A DNA stretch of 64,000 nucleotides, taken from the NCBI GenBank assembly GCA_030248135.1, contig JASANC010001093.1:1-64000 (forward strand), given 5' to 3'. Positions 33,835-46,729 of the stretch are shown here, piece by piece. The position numbers and the translations under genes were made by a program. Under the pieces are notes generated by a model. That model was not told the origin of the DNA. It saw only the letters and a program-made list of their open reading frames with translations, and did not search any database. The stretch is from Theristus sp. LFF4_11. Taxonomy: Eukaryota > Nematoda > Chromadorea > Monhysterida > Xyalidae. The stretch's first letter is position 1. Every line of letters begins with the position of its first letter.

Positions 33835-36735
33835 TCATCCTCGATTTTTACCGTTTCCCTTTCCTCTGTCTTTATTCTTTTTTGTAGTTGTGGTCGTCGC
33901 AGTGGTTGTTGTGGTGGTCGGCGAGGTCGTTGTGGTGGTGGTTGTAGCGGCAGTGGTGCTTGCTGGTGTTGTTGTCGTCGTTGCAGCGTTGGTCGCCGAA
34001 CTGGGTGAGATGCGATAGTGGAAAGTGTATGACGCTGCGAAGCCGTTGGTTACTTTCAAACGATAAATGAACATCAATCGACTGCCAACGGATTCAAACG
34101 TTTTCGTGCCAACCACACCGCAGTAGCTGAGCATTTTGAAATTATAGCGTCCATCAGCAAGAGTTGCACAGTTTGATCAGAGTCGATTAAAAACGTTTAT
34201 TGCGGACGCAAAACCTACGCAGTAGCAGTTGTCGCAAATTTCTCTGTGCGAATTTCGACATGTTCGTAGTAGCATCGGTGTGCGTTTGGTGTGGTCAACA
34301 GTTGCAAATCCTGAACTTTGAACTCAACCTTTTGTCCGGTCGGGGCCTATGAAAGAAACCATTCGTTTTTCACCGTTTTAAGTTATTTCTTGTGGAAATC
34401 AGCAATTTATGCACGCACATCAATGACAAAAACACATTGGTCCGGTTTTGGTGCGTGGCGGATGCCTTCAACCGTGAACATTTGCCACTCGGAAGTGGCA
34501 GTCAGTGATCCACCACAGTGGCCGACATCTGCGAATCGAGTTAATGATCTTTCTAAAGTGTTCTGAAGTCGTTTTGCCACAAAAAAAAACTGAAACCAAA
34601 ACAGAACCATGAACTGGATTGCTGCACGCTTCTCCGCCGATTCCATCGGGGCAAATGCACTGCGTGCAATCGTTGGGATTCTGGTAGCCCTGGACGCCGC
34701 AGTCCAGCGGTGTTGCACTGCACTCGTCTGTGTGTGTCACAGTTCAAACGTTTACAATCCGCAAACAGGTGTAATAGATTTATTCGAACGTGTCGCACCG
34801 AAATGACGTCATTTCCATTTAGAACGTTCGTTTGTCACGCCCATCAGATGCACCAGAATTCACCTGCAGTCGAACTCTATAACATATCCAACTAGCTGAT
34901 TGGTTGGTGGTCACGTGATGCATGGGTTGTATGCAAACCAAACTTCGCCTCCACAGCAATTCACGCACAGAATGCATGCATCAACCAATCAGCTGGTTGG
35001 ATATGTTATACAGGTTAGACTGTACGTGAAGAGACCAGCCAAGCTAAAAACCGGGTTTCTGCGCATCGACATGACGTGCGAATGTTTTTAGCGTTTATGG
35101 CTTCATTTTCGATGCGTCAGGTTAAAAAATAATTTCTAGCTTTGTTCATGACCTCTCCGACCTTTGCAGTAAACCTCATTCATGCGGTACATGTCCCAAA
35201 ACGAATAGTGGCGTGCAATGCCAGCACTGTACTGCAATGCTGGGTCAGTGGGTGTGAACGAGCCAATGTCGTCGTCAATCGCACTCTGCGTCTGCAACAA
35301 CGCAGTCAATCTTTTGCACAAGCTGTCGCACGCTGATTGGCTGCTTTCTGAACTGGCAACGACTGGCGGCCGCATGTAAATGCCAGCAAATCAACTTATA
35401 ATCAACGATCAAACAATCATCGACAACAAACTGTCGTCAAATTCAAATTTGCTTGAGCGATTACACGAACCCTGCCTGGGTGCATGATTGAGCCGATGTC
35501 ATAGGGGCCAATGTTTAGTGCACTTTGACTTTGGTAGAAATAGGCGCTCGCTGAGGCAGACCAGTTCTCCTCGTGGAACGTCAGTGGTCGCGGGTCGCGG
35601 CGTTGCACCTCGTGGTAGGCGCCCAGGGCGTGCAGGAACTCGTGGGCGACACCTTTGAACTGCAACGAAACGCTTTGGGTGAGCGACCTGGCTGGTTTAT
35701 AGAGAAGCTGATTTTTTCCAAATTTGTCGCCTCCTATCATTTCACCGGCTCCATAAAGTCAAAGGTGCTAAACGCAAACGTTGCCGGAAGATTTGAGGGG
35801 CGGTTAGGCACTGATCAAAGGGACACAATCGCAATTTGTGAACAGCAAAACTTGAGAGTTTGAAACGCGACAGATGTGACCAATTGGATGCAGAAAGCCA
35901 AAACGCCCCCGTTTCCAATGTCTCACTTCATCAATCGAAATCTTACCGAATTGCAGCCGACGCGCAAATTCTGCGGTCCACCCTCGTATTTGCCGCGTTT
36001 TCCAATCGACGAGGCGCATCTGGAATAAAGCAAGCGTCTTGCTATCTCCATTGACGCGACTTCTGTCATAATAGAGGAATGAAAAAAAAAGATTATAGCC
36101 ATCGGTGAAGTTACGACGAATCGTCGGCAGACACGAGCAGATATTGCTCATCGATCGGCTCCTCTTGCACTTCAACGAAGCGAATGCATGTGTACCTGCG
36201 ATTGCAAAACGTTGGCCCTGTTTGCACGCAACTCAACGGCTTCGCAAAAAAATATAAAATCCTTGAAAAATCGTATACTTATTAAAATAGTCGATGATTT
36301 GCTGCACAAAGGTGGGCACGTTCGCGTGATTCCTGGCGCTGTCTGTCAACAGCAGCTTTATGGGCATCGGCCAATACTGGCGTTCCCACTCGCCCGGCAC
36401 AATCTGACGGCGATGCCGGCGGCTGTGCTTGAGAGGGGTGTCATCTGAAAAGATGGTCTGCAGTAATGCGACTTAAACGGTGACAGAGGATTGGTCATCG
36501 TAGCACAATTGAGCGCCAAACGGTGACGTTACAGCTGCATTACAAATCCACAAGACTGAACTCATGACCATATTAGCATGTAATTTCAACACGCAAGCAC
36601 ACCGTCAATGACATCGTCCATCTCCAAGTCACCGTCAGCATCCTCTTGGAGTGCATCAACGACGTCTTCAATCAAATGAGCCACCAACACCAACGACAAC
36701 AGCAATGCAAAACAGACGCTTTTCAGTTTGCTCAT
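33835..36735 (-). CDS. Astacin zinc metalloprotease (nematode NAS type)
   Basis: A secreted M12A endopeptidase. Ten exons on the minus strand: 36735-36603, 36444-36279, 36195-36118, 36019-35947, 35659-35471, 35291-35162, 34727-34608, 34528-34419, 34346-34219, 34126-33835; 472 aa, all GT-AG and in phase. Order: signal peptide (SVCFALLLSLVLVAHL), acidic propeptide, furin-type site HSRRHRR, catalytic domain opening WPMPIKLLL, TCIRFVE, zinc motif HEFLHALGAYHEVQRRD with the three His and catalytic Glu, Met-turn SIMHP (usual SxMHY, so the Tyr zinc ligand is replaced by Pro), FWDMYRMNEVYC, an EGF module CGVQGY...CTQCICPDGIGGEAC, a CUB domain (CGGSLTATSEW to AASYTFHYRI), and a Thr-rich mucin-like tail ending in basic residues. 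Such proteases act on cuticle or matrix proteins. A MITE lies 19 bp upstream of the ATG. Confidence 0.95.
34772..34860. mobile_element. Partial MITE family 3 in an astacin intron
   Basis: AGATTTATTCGAACGTGTC and CCGAAATGACGTCATTTCC match one end of the family. The other end is missing. Confidence 0.6.
34867..35022. mobile_element. MITE family 1, complete copy in astacin intron
   Basis: Starts CAGTCGAACTCTATAACATA and ends with TATGTTATACAGGTTAGACTG; the inverted repeat continues inward over CAACTAGCTGATTGGTTGGT. It lies between exons 35162 and 34727. Confidence 0.85.
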
Positions 36736-36753
36736 TTTCAGGCGTTTCCTGTG

Positions 36754-37003
36754 TGTATTGTGGATTTATTCAAACGTGTCCGGACTAACGTGATGTCATT
36801 TTATTTAAAAACGCCCGTTTGTCAAAGTGCAGGCACTAAAATGTCAGTTTGGTATGACTGATTCGACATTCATCATTTATTCACAAGAAGAAATAAAGAA
36901 GAAGAAGAATAAACGGATAGTCTGGTTTGCTGTGAACGACAAGCGCATGTTTTGTGGCACATGACGTCATTTCAGTGGGACACGTTTAAAAAAATAGGCC
37001 ATA
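36754..37003. mobile_element. MITE family 3, just upstream of astacin
   Basis: Reverse-orientation copy of 15019-15260: TGGATTTATTCAAACGTGTC...GACGTCATTTCAGTGGGACA. A short AAGAAATAAAGAAGAAGAAG tract sits inside. It begins 19 bp upstream of the astacin start codon. Confidence 0.85.
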
Positions 37004-38385
37004 TCTTGATTTGGAATAAAGAATTGCTGACAATCAGCAGAAAAAGTTTGTGCGATTGATGAATAAGGTCCATCGGTTTTTTTGCCTCAAATGCTTTAGT
37101 GGTTAAAAATACAATGTCTTGTTTTGTTTATATGTGCTTAAAAAAACATGAAAATATTTTTCACGAATTGTCTCTTTCTCCGACTCGGATGGAGAGGTGG
37201 CTTTCATGAACATGACGAAAACGTGCCGGATAGTAAGCTCCTTTCACTGTCATGGTTACTAAACTACTGACTTCAAATTAGCAAAATGAAAACATCAACA
37301 TGCTGCTCTGATAATCCGACCCTAAGCTCGTTCGAAAACAAAAACAAAATGAAGAGCTCGCAGCACGGTATGTTCCGATACACAATGACACAAATTCAAC
37401 AAATTGTTGACGTAAACACTTAGAAAACCACTCAGCAAGGATGATGCAGCCGCTATTGTGCAGTAGGCATACGGTAATTCCTGGGTTGATAACAGCAATG
37501 GATTATTTTCACTTTATAATTCATAATTCATAATTCATAATGATGATTACAAAGTGATCTGAACTTTTAAAAGTGGAAAACTTTATGACTTGTTTACCAT
37601 TAAAAGCGACATTTCAATGTGGATCCTGGGAACCGTTCAATCTACATGTACGTGCCTTTTCAACTTTTATTGTCAACTTGTCACAACTCAGAGCTGCGTT
37701 AGCGGCCAGGTGCGCTCATGCATGACAAACATTACATGTCATAATACATTGTTGTCATGCATTTTCATATATTTTATCATTTGAGTACACAAAGTGCTGC
37801 CGTGTCATGTAAGAATTGTGCAACGAATGTTTTTTTTGTCATCAATCAGATACACAGACAGCTACAACACAGATGGGGTTAATCGATACTTTTTCCTGGG
37901 GTTTGTTATCGAAAGAGCAACAATCAATAAACGTGTTTTGAAACACTACGAAACTGAATTTTAAAGTACACAAATAGCGAAGGTGAAATTGTAACCGAAA
38001 TTGTAACCGAAATACGTACATACGAGAAAATGAAACAAGTAAAAGTGTTATTTATGTGATATAGTAGTATAGTAGGGGCATCCAAATTCCTGGAGTTATC
38101 GAAACTTGTCGAGGGGGTGGGGGTTTATTTTGGGGGGGTAATCTTTTGGGGGGGGGGTTAATAGAGGTTAATACGGTTGTTACTCTAACAGTTTTCGAAC
38201 TTCAAGAACCGTTAGTTCAAAAAACACGCACCAAGAAGAATAATTCAACACTTTGGCTGAACTATAGCTAATTTTTGTGCGTGTACGATTTGAAGATCAT
38301 AACAGCATTTTGCTGATTCTGTTCAACTACCACTGGTAAACGGAATTTGACCAACTGAATTCAATATCGGATTGAATTTTAAACA
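37004..38385. other. Intergenic, no gene seen
   Basis: AT-rich. A G-run cluster (GGGGGTGGGGGTTT...GGGGGGGGG) at 38105-38160 could form a G-quadruplex or be a homopolymer error. A minus-strand AATAAA at 38394-38389 probably ends the Dispatched-like transcript. Confidence 0.45.
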
Positions 38386-38506
38386 TTTTTTATTGCGCAG
38401 AACCGACGTGGACGCGAGGGAAAGAAACAACAAACAACTACTCGAAGTGCGCTGCGCCCCCGTCTAACCGCATGAACTGAGCGTGTGCCCACGCGACACG
38501 CCAATC

Positions 38507-41500
38507 TCAACGCACATATGGCCACGGCAACCTAAACAGCTGCACCGGGCGATGGGCGCCGCAGTAACTGAAGTGATTCACGTCTAACGGACCCGCAGCA
38601 ATCGTTGTGGCAGCGGACAAGAGCACCGGCGAACCAATGGTCTGCAACGCATGGCGCACTTTTGCCCTTCGACCGTTGCTGTCGGGCGCCAGTTGGTACG
38701 CAACGGCGTAGTGCAACGCAAAATCAACCGCAAGACCAGTGATCAGAATGATGCAAGCCGCCTCAACCACGTTCAAATGCCTGCAAAAGCGCGGCGAACT
38801 GCAAATTCTAGGTTGCGAATGAAAACATTCTAGAAACGACAGTGGTCAACAGGAACGTTCTCACCATCCAAGGATCGCAACAGTGGCGACGGTTGATGTG
38901 AGCACGCCGATGATTGTCACAAACGCCGTCAAGGCAACGGTCAAGTTTTGAATGGTCAGAATGGAGACGACCAGTGCAACGGACATAGACAACGCCACCG
39001 AACGGGGAGTCTGCTGTTTCACGTTGTCCAACAGCTCGTACCATTCGTCGAACGATTGTTGACATAAATTTGGAAAGATACACTGTGACTAAGAACTGAT
39101 GGACAAAGAATCAGTGGTTGACCTAGTTTTCGATGGAAACTGAAAGTTCTCTTGTGATGGTGTCAGTTCAATAACCTTTGGTGATGCGCCCGAGAATCGT
39201 CCACGCATTTGTTAATCCGGCCGACGGTTTACCACGACGTTCATTTTTACTCAGAAGTTGTTGAACTTGTTGCTCAGTAGCCTCTACGACTGTTCTCAGC
39301 TTTGCGTAAGTCGCTGTCCACGGATACCTGCTCTGCACCTCTAAATAATAACCGACCAAACGGTTGCTGGCGTCAAAAATCGGCCCATCCACATCTGTTG
39401 ATTTTACGGGCATGTCCAATGCGAATTTCATGATGCACTTCTCGAAATCACTCATTGAGCAATTTGATTGATTGTACAGCGACAAGAACGTGTCAAGCCA
39501 GAGCACCGGTTTGCCGGTGGCGTTTTGCGCCAGAGTCCGTTCATCCGCAAACGGCAACTGTCTAATTTTGCACATTAGTTGTGACAATTGGCGAACCTGA
39601 AACGGTTTTTTTTGCTGACTTCTTTATTAAAAAATGTAAGCAATTCATCTTAAAAAAACCGCGAAACACTAAACGCCGTCCAAATCTTTCAGCGAAAACG
39701 TTCTGTCGAATTGTAACGCCCCATGGGCATGCGGAGCGAGCGTGGACGCGTGCGAGTCACGCTTGATGCCCCAGATGACGCTCACTGCGAGACTTTCGTG
39801 CGTCTTTGGGAACGCAAAATGCAGCTCAGCCTGATAGGATGGAAGAGGGACACACATCAACAGACTCAGTTTAGAAGCTGAGAAAACTCAACAAAGGTGA
39901 TCAACAAAGTTGAAATACATAAGCTCAACCGCTTTTGCTGAGAGTGTTGTTGAGCCTCTATTGCTCATAGTTGTCAGTCAAAAACCGGTTAATTTGCGGT
40001 GAATTGTTGACCGTTTGGCACAACCTGGTCATCGAACCATTCATGCGGATTGTCGGCCTTGAACACTTGGATCGGGTTGCGAGGCGGAAATGTCAGCCCA
40101 TTGAGACGCAAAGCGAACGTCGCCAGACTGACCATCAAGCAGCCGTGAAGAAGAACGAGAAAATGACGACACTTGTAGATCATGTTTGGCAGTCGCTCAC
40201 TAACCAACTGATTCATGGTGATGCAGATGGCTGTCACTGGCAAACATCCAAGTAAACTCTTGTTGGGTTTATGATTACGTTTTTGGCACAATTTTCAATT
40301 TAAAAAAAACTATTACGTTGTTCTCTGATGCATTCTACAACGAAGCATTGAGCGTGACACTTGTTGAGCATGACAGCGTAAAATGGCAGATAGCGTTCGT
40401 CGTAGCATATCAGACATGCCGGTAACCAAGTGACGACCAGTGCAAAGTTGACCAGCATTGTTGTGCCAGTGAATACGCCAAACAAGCGAATGTTGATGAT
40501 CTGCACGAAGACACACATTGCGGTCGAACTCAACACGGCAACCGTTACTCGATTTTTATCACCGTTACACGACAACAACTTGTTGAGTTGTTCACAATCA
40601 TCACCTGAGGAGCTACTGACGGTGGAAAATTTTCAAAGTTCATGAGCGAATGACCGTATGGCTGTTGAGCCGCTAACAAAATGCAGCTCAAAAAAGTTGT
40701 TGGTAAACTGCTAAATACTCAGTGGCTTTGAAGCAAATACAATGTAGCTCACATTTGTCACTAGATTAGCGTAGAATGCAGCGGCTGTTGTTGCTGAAGT
40801 GACAAACATCGTCAGTGCGGAATGCGTCAGCGCGTCCCAAATTGATTCGTTGTCCACAGAACTGCGTTGTCCCAACGCCTCTGTCAAACAAGGAACATGA
40901 GAGATTTACGGTGGAACAGTCAAATGGTTCTCAGCACAAAAGTTTGCACAATGTTGGCCACGATTGTGATTGAAGAAAAGCACAAACTGACCATTTTTGG
41001 CACGCTTGTAGATGTGCAGCAGAACAAACGTGTCATCCGCGCCAACACCAATCAACAGCACAACTGTCATCGCATTGGTGTACGGAAAAAACTCAAGTTG
41101 AAACATGAATACGTAGACAAAGTACGTGATTCCGAGCGAAAATAAAAGACACAACGCCACTGCGGACGTGTAGACGACACTGCCTGCAGGTTTACAACTG
41201 CGAACATTGCACTGGCACACTAGAAACTCTGGGGTCCGATTTAGGTGAGAAAGCTGTTTAGGCATTTTTTCCCGCCTTGTTTAAATATATAAGACGCTGA
41301 AAAATACTCAAATACCCCATCTGTGTACAGATTCTCATGTTCATGTCAAAAAAACGTCTGTATTTTTAAAAAAATTTGAGTGCCGGGTCAAATTGACAGT
41401 ACTAGAAGTAAAACTAGTCAAATTCAAAACGTTTGAAAAATAAAACATGCAAGCTGAATTGGTAGCTCAAAGGTTCTGCAGACACAGACCCGAATAAACC

Positions 41501-43459
41501 GTGATCATGCCGAGCACCACCAGCGCAGCTGCGAGCGCTAACTGCATGTCTCGTTGCAGAGCTTCATCGAATTCGTAGATTTTTGAACCAAAGTCTACGC
41601 CAACCAGTTGTATTTCGCTGTTGGAATCAGCATGGACAAGATCGGCTAGATGCTGAAATTGTGAAAATAATGAAATCAAAAAAATTTGGACTCATCCGAA
41701 CACGCAAAAACAGTCTAACTTTAGCCATCCGCCGATATTCGGGCAAGTAAACCTGCGATTGCATGTTCAGCCACGTGTATGTTTCATATTTCAACAATGG
41801 AAGCGTCGAAACCAGATAAATGTCGCGACTTTCTCTCGAGCTTAATTGCGCGAAAATGTCCATTGGTAAAACGTTGAACATCGCGTCGCTGAGTAAATTG
41901 TTGCAAACACATTCCGTTTTCAGCAGCGACTCAACAGACGCGTTATTCTTGAACGTGTTCAGGTGTGTGTAGCGTTGCGTTTGCAGTTCAAAACATGCTC
42001 GTGGTACGGTGCACAACGTTGAAGGGCGCCTTTGTAACGTTGAATATCACGCTCTGTCAACTCAGTGCAGTTGTTTTTGCCGACAATACAGGCGATGAAA
42101 TTTGGCAGACTCCAGGCATTCTGCAGGCAAACGATTGGCTTCTTGCTGTGCTCAATGCTCTCAGCAGTTGGTTGAATGCGTTGTTCAGAGTGACAGATTG
42201 CTTCAATTGTAGCCAGTTGGAACAGCCGATGTACTGAGTGAATGCGATATACAACTTGCGCGAATAAGAAGACTGAAAAAAAACAAATATTAAAAGTACA
42301 ATGTATCCTCTTTTTTTGGTTTCGAGACTCAATGCTTTTGCACGAAGGGATAAAAACGTTTCATAAATTGTGTGTCACTGGCAAAACAAATTTGCGGCGC
42401 CGTAGTGTTGAGGATTCCGATTTTTGGTTCAACTGTACGGCATTTCTCAGAGCGTGAAACTACAGGTGTCTCCAAACAATTCTGAAACTATAATAGTCAT
42501 GAAACTTGACAGCAAGAGTTCATATTTCATCATCCAACTACTGACCGGCATCCCTAACAGACTGTTGTTGATTGATCAACATTGATCTCTTCGGTTCGAT
42601 CTGTTGACACAGTGGCCTCGCTGGACACGTGAAGGAACTGAGAGCACTTTTCACTAAATCTGCGCCGACACCAACCAAAAGCGAACGTTTCTCTCGTTTG
42701 GCGGTTGCTGCGAACGAATTGTACCGACTGACAATGTTGAGCGCTGGTCTTCGTCGCACAAAGTCGACGGTTCCAAATTCCGGTGTCTCGCGCAAAAAGT
42801 CAGTCATCAGCAAACGACTGCTTTGCATGCGCTGTGCACGCTCTGTGCCGCGCGTTTCCATGCCCTACATAAAATAATTGCTCGCACAAGACCAATAGAA
42901 TGATCCACCTACCTACATACAGTGACAACAGTGTATTATCTCTTATTTTGGTTCCGAGACTCAATGCGCACATAGAGAAGGTAAACAGGTAAACATGACG
43001 CGGGAATTCAAAATTGTCAAGCGATCCGAGTCCCTAAATAGGGTCCGGGTCGCTTGGGCAGTTTTGAATTGCCATATAAACATTGTAATTGCAGATTTAT
43101 TCGAATGTTTCAAACCGAAATGACGTCATCATTTGCACTAAACGCCCGTCTGGCATGCACCTGCACCAGCTCCGGAATTTCATTTTGTCTTACTTCTTCA
43201 CATGAAAGGCTCAGGCAAACTGAATGTCTGTAGAGCACATGAGATATGACGTCATTTTTGAACCGACATGTTTGGAAAAAACACAGCTGCACCATTTCTG
43301 TCGGTTAGTCTAGTCGGGGGCTTAGGCTGATTCACGTACCAATTTTGGATTGTTCCAGTCTGGCGGATGAGCGTTCCAATGGGCGACACTGATTGTGCAA
43401 ATCATAGCCGACAACAGCCCAGAGCAGAGAAACACCAAAGCAGCACGGCGATGCAACAT
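38507..43459 (-). CDS. Dispatched-like RND-family membrane protein
   Basis: Homologue of Dispatched, a 12-TM sterol-sensing/RND protein that exports lipid-modified Hedgehog-type ligands. Exons read on the minus strand: 43459-43340, 42864-42546, 42272-41995, 41947-41720, 41652-41490, 41183-40992, 40880-40753, 40500-40317, 40230-40025, 39830-39675, 39596-39176, about 39060-38875, 38780-38507. Landmarks: ETRGTERAQRM after TM1, WSLPNFIACIVGKNNC in the first lumenal loop, LEFFPYTNAMTVVLLIGVGADDTF with the proton-relay Asp pair, ALTMFVTSATTAAAFYAN, LVNFALVVTWLPACL, VSVIWGIKRDSH, and HLNVVEAACIILITGLAVDF ending ALHYAVAYQLAPD. The junction between 39176 and 39060 does not keep phase with canonical sites. 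The frame closes just after SAATTIAAG, so the last TM segments are not visible. An N-terminal extension up to 43534 or another exon is possible. One intron is only 47 nt. Confidence 0.92.
42930..43075. repeat. Dispersed repeat (GAGACTCAATGCGC family)
   Basis: TTGGTTCCGAGACTCAATGC followed by GCGGGAATTCAAAATTGTC and the palindrome TCCCTAAATAGGGTCCGG. It lies in a Dispatched intron. The same order is seen in reverse at 5405-5560. Confidence 0.7.
43085..43290. mobile_element. Diverged MITE family 3 copy
   Basis: ATTTATTCGAATGTTTCAAA with CGAAATGACGTCAT at one end and ATGACGTCATTTTTGAACCG at the other; the middle is unrelated to other copies. It lies in the first recognised Dispatched intron. 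Confidence 0.65.
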
Positions 43460-44405
43460 GGATGCGTAGCTGAGATGGCATTTTTGCAGGTTAGATTGAT
43501 CAAACAGGATTGGGAAGCTTTCTTTCAAATACAATAGTATGATTTATAATCCAGACAAAAATAATTTCAAACTGAAAACTTCAAACTGTTATAACCATGG
43601 TTATAACATTGACCTTCAACACGGTATCGGTTTTTCAAACCTGTTGGATAACTTCGTCAGTCGCTCATTGACGGCAACAAACAGCATTGACCGACAGCAA
43701 GCCATGTGATTAAGATTTTTCAACAAAAGTCTATAATATTAAGTTAAATACCTAAATAAGCATGTGATAACTTGACATTATTCACTGTAAGTGTTCACAA
43801 ATTTTAAAATTTGCAGCAAAATTCAGGAAAATAATTGTTAAACAAATTCAGAGGAAAAATTGCATTAAACTGATGATGATTCAATTCAACACAACACAAC
43901 ACAACAAACAATCCCAGCATGTGTAATGCTTTTCCGATGCGATTAATGACACAGATCATTTCTATCTCAAGTGTTGAACCATGATTCTGTTGAAAAGTGT
44001 TTGATGTTCACCGACTAATTGCGCGAAAAAGTGGGAATACTATTTTGAGATAACATTGTTTGGTTTCGCTAACATGCTTTCAAGCTTAGTTGCGGTATCT
44101 GAGAATGTTGTCACAACAACAGGTCGCATGATGGTGCCGTTGTGTTGTTGTATGCTTTCTTTTTGGTTTTGCGTTTGCCGATGTGATGAAATTTCATGTG
44201 CTTGATGCAGCGAATCAAAATTGTCTAGGTGACTATGTCGTCAACTACTTTGAATCACGCGTCAAATCAAATTGACTTTTTTCGTTATGCGTTCACCGAG
44301 TCACAAAGCAGCATAATAATCTGTGCAGCTAAAATGACCAATTAAAAATTGTAAATATGCAAGAGACTACAAAAGCAACGTCAAGCTGACGAATTAGTTC
44401 ACTTC
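43460..44405. other. Intergenic between divergent genes
   Basis: Dispatched (minus) and the unrecognised membrane protein (plus) point away from each other. AT-rich, with the palindromic ATAACCATGGTTAT at about 43593 and an ACACA run near 43894. The promoters are expected here. Confidence 0.4.
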
Positions 44406-44483
44406 ATGTTTTTTTACAACACACGATACAAAACATACACGTCCACTAGTTTCTACAATTTAACCAAACTAATCGTCATCGTC

Positions 44484-45896
44484 ATGTCACTCACCATACT
44501 GATGCTGTTCGTCATCGTGTTCGCAAAGACAGTGCCGATTCTGATTCTGCCTGTATGCAGCTGCTCACGATTGACGTTTGTTTTTCCTTCATGTCACCAC
44601 GGTCACGCTTATTCCCCGTGAATGTGTTTGTTTCTTGATTGTCAGTCGTGCTGCTGCCGACGTTTGCGCCGACGACGCCGCCCAGCGCCGTTCAAAGCGG
44701 CCGCGTCCTCATTGAGTTGCTCGATCGACAACGACTCCGTGATCGACCAGTACTACAGTAAACAGCTGGCCGGTGTCAGCGTGCTGAGCGCACGAACGCC
44801 ACAACCATCCATGGAGACCAGCGACTCACTGGCATACTCGCAACGGCCGCCCCAATCGTCTGCGCTTACGCTTTTTCATCAACATACTTTAAGCTTTGCT
44901 TTTCTAACGCTAATAATTTCTGTTTTTTCGCAGTTCATGTGCACAAAATCGCGACGATGTACCAGATGAATATGACATGATTCCAAAAAGCGAGACTCAT
45001 ACAGCCGGCTCCAAACGAAGCACACGGCGAAGAATGAGAGTAGTGAGTCCAATGATGGCATCGACGCCAACGTCAATAACAGAAACAAACGAACGCAACC
45101 AAAAGTCAAAACGATCACCATCACCATTGAAAAAGTCTGGCCGAAAACCGCCCGGTTTTTACGCCCAGCCATCGCCACTGGTAAACGTTACAAATTTAGT
45201 TTAAAACCATCAACAATTTCATTGATGTGACTTCTGGATGGGATGAAGTGATTGATGTCCAGTTCAGCTAAAGATTTGACGAGACGCCATTATTATTGTT
45301 TCAGAATGTTTGTAGACACAGAAGTATCACACGCTCAAGAAAAACCCGTACGACTAAAAAACAAAAAGTCCTGATCCTCAATACGGCAGCGCCGCAAATT
45401 TCCGCGTTTTTCTATTCTTGCATTGAGTCTCGAAACCAAAAAATGGTTGATTTGGGGAAACGACGTCACTTCATTTCAGGACGTGCTTTCATGGTTCAAT
45501 CGTCACTTCAGTTTTTGAAGGGACCTCAACAAATTTTTACAGTGTGAAATGAACATCTATCAGATGCCTTTGAATCTCACGTGTAAAAAAAACAATAGGA
45601 GCTGGAAAACAAGCGGCGCGGGTTGTTGTTGCGGGCTTCAGCGAAAGGAAACGTGAATGTGAGAAAAAGAAACTTTGGAGTTGGACCGCAAGTTGGAAAA
45701 GATCCCGGAGCGCCGGTCATCGACATTGAGAAACACAGCGACAAACCAAAATGCGGCGCCGACGATAAGCAGCGGGCGTCAGCGGAGGCAACCATCAGTC
45801 GCAAGGAATTTGGTTTTGAAGAGGTATGCAAAGAAATTCTTTAGCGATTTCTATGAACTATCTTATGTGCAGCATTCACAGAAACCTTCACAATGA
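44484..45896 (+). CDS. Single-pass membrane protein, unrecognised
   Basis: Probable exons 44484-44552 (in-frame ATG also at 44406), 44646-44857, 44934-45180, 45599-45823 and 45873-45896, with GT-AG sites in phase; about 258 aa. The first exon encodes one hydrophobic segment (SLTILMLFVIVFAKTVPILI). Immediately after comes SCCCRRLRRRRR, a Cys cluster typical of palmitoylation beside a basic cytosolic anchor. The remainder is hydrophilic: IDNDSVIDQYYSKQL, DDVPDEYDMIPK, SKRSPSPLKKSGRKPPGF, FGVGPQVGKDPGAPVIDIEK. No domain is recognised. The short last exon is weakly supported. A larger frame at 45893-46135 (QTQSTAQSATTPPSSSHRP) may be an alternative C-terminus. Expression data would be needed to fix the exons. 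Confidence 0.5.
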
Positions 45897-46729
45897 TGCC
45901 ACAGAATGATGAGACCGACGAACAAATGAAGATGAGACAAATTACGCAAGAGCAAGTTGCAGCAGTGCCTAAAGAGCAGCTGCCGCAGACGCAGTCCACG
46001 GCACAGTCGGCCACAACACCACCATCCTCCAGCCATCGTCCGATTATGCCGACTAGAAAATGGGACCAACCACGGTTACGACCCGTTGACATCGACGATC
46101 CGATTGCGTTGGGGAACAGTCTCAAACTTTATTAGTGAATAATATTTTAGCAACTGATGATTTCTTCTTCACTTCATAGTGCCAAGCGCCCAAACATGCC
46201 CGCACAAAAATTATCAAACCATATCCGATCTCAAGCTAGGTCCGCTCTGAATAGAGGCTCGAATCCAGATTCAGTACCAAAATTACAGTTGGCAAGAACT
46301 GCTGCGAGGTGTACCACGCTCCTCACGCTGATTGCCACACACCTGACATGGGATCGCTGATCGGGCCTGGTGTCGCACGTTTTTTCAGGGCGACCTTTCA
46401 TTATTTGACTGATCTTTTCATTGTTTTCATGTGCCACATGGTATTTATCATCACCGCACCACGAATAAAAAACTTTATTTAAAGATTTAAACATGGTTAA
46501 AGTCACAAACAAACACACTCATATGCACACGTGATAGCACTCGAGCTGCTGTTAAATCAAATTCACATCGAAAAATACAAGATTACAAAAATGTGAAAGT
46601 TTTCGCTCGTTTTATTTTTAGCAAAAGATCAGGACCGACGATGGAAAATTTTTCAATTTTTTTTTAATCGGCGTTTTTTGTTTTTTTAATCACTTTTTTT
46701 AATTCGATTTTAACAACCCTAGCCTAGCA

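Noticed and set aside
33835..33990. Separate Thr-rich mucin gene
   Set aside because: It is the C-terminal tail of the astacin, in frame after the CUB domain.
38105..38160. Telomere-like or origin G-rich motif
   Set aside because: Irregular G runs without a repeated unit; more likely simple sequence or homopolymer error.
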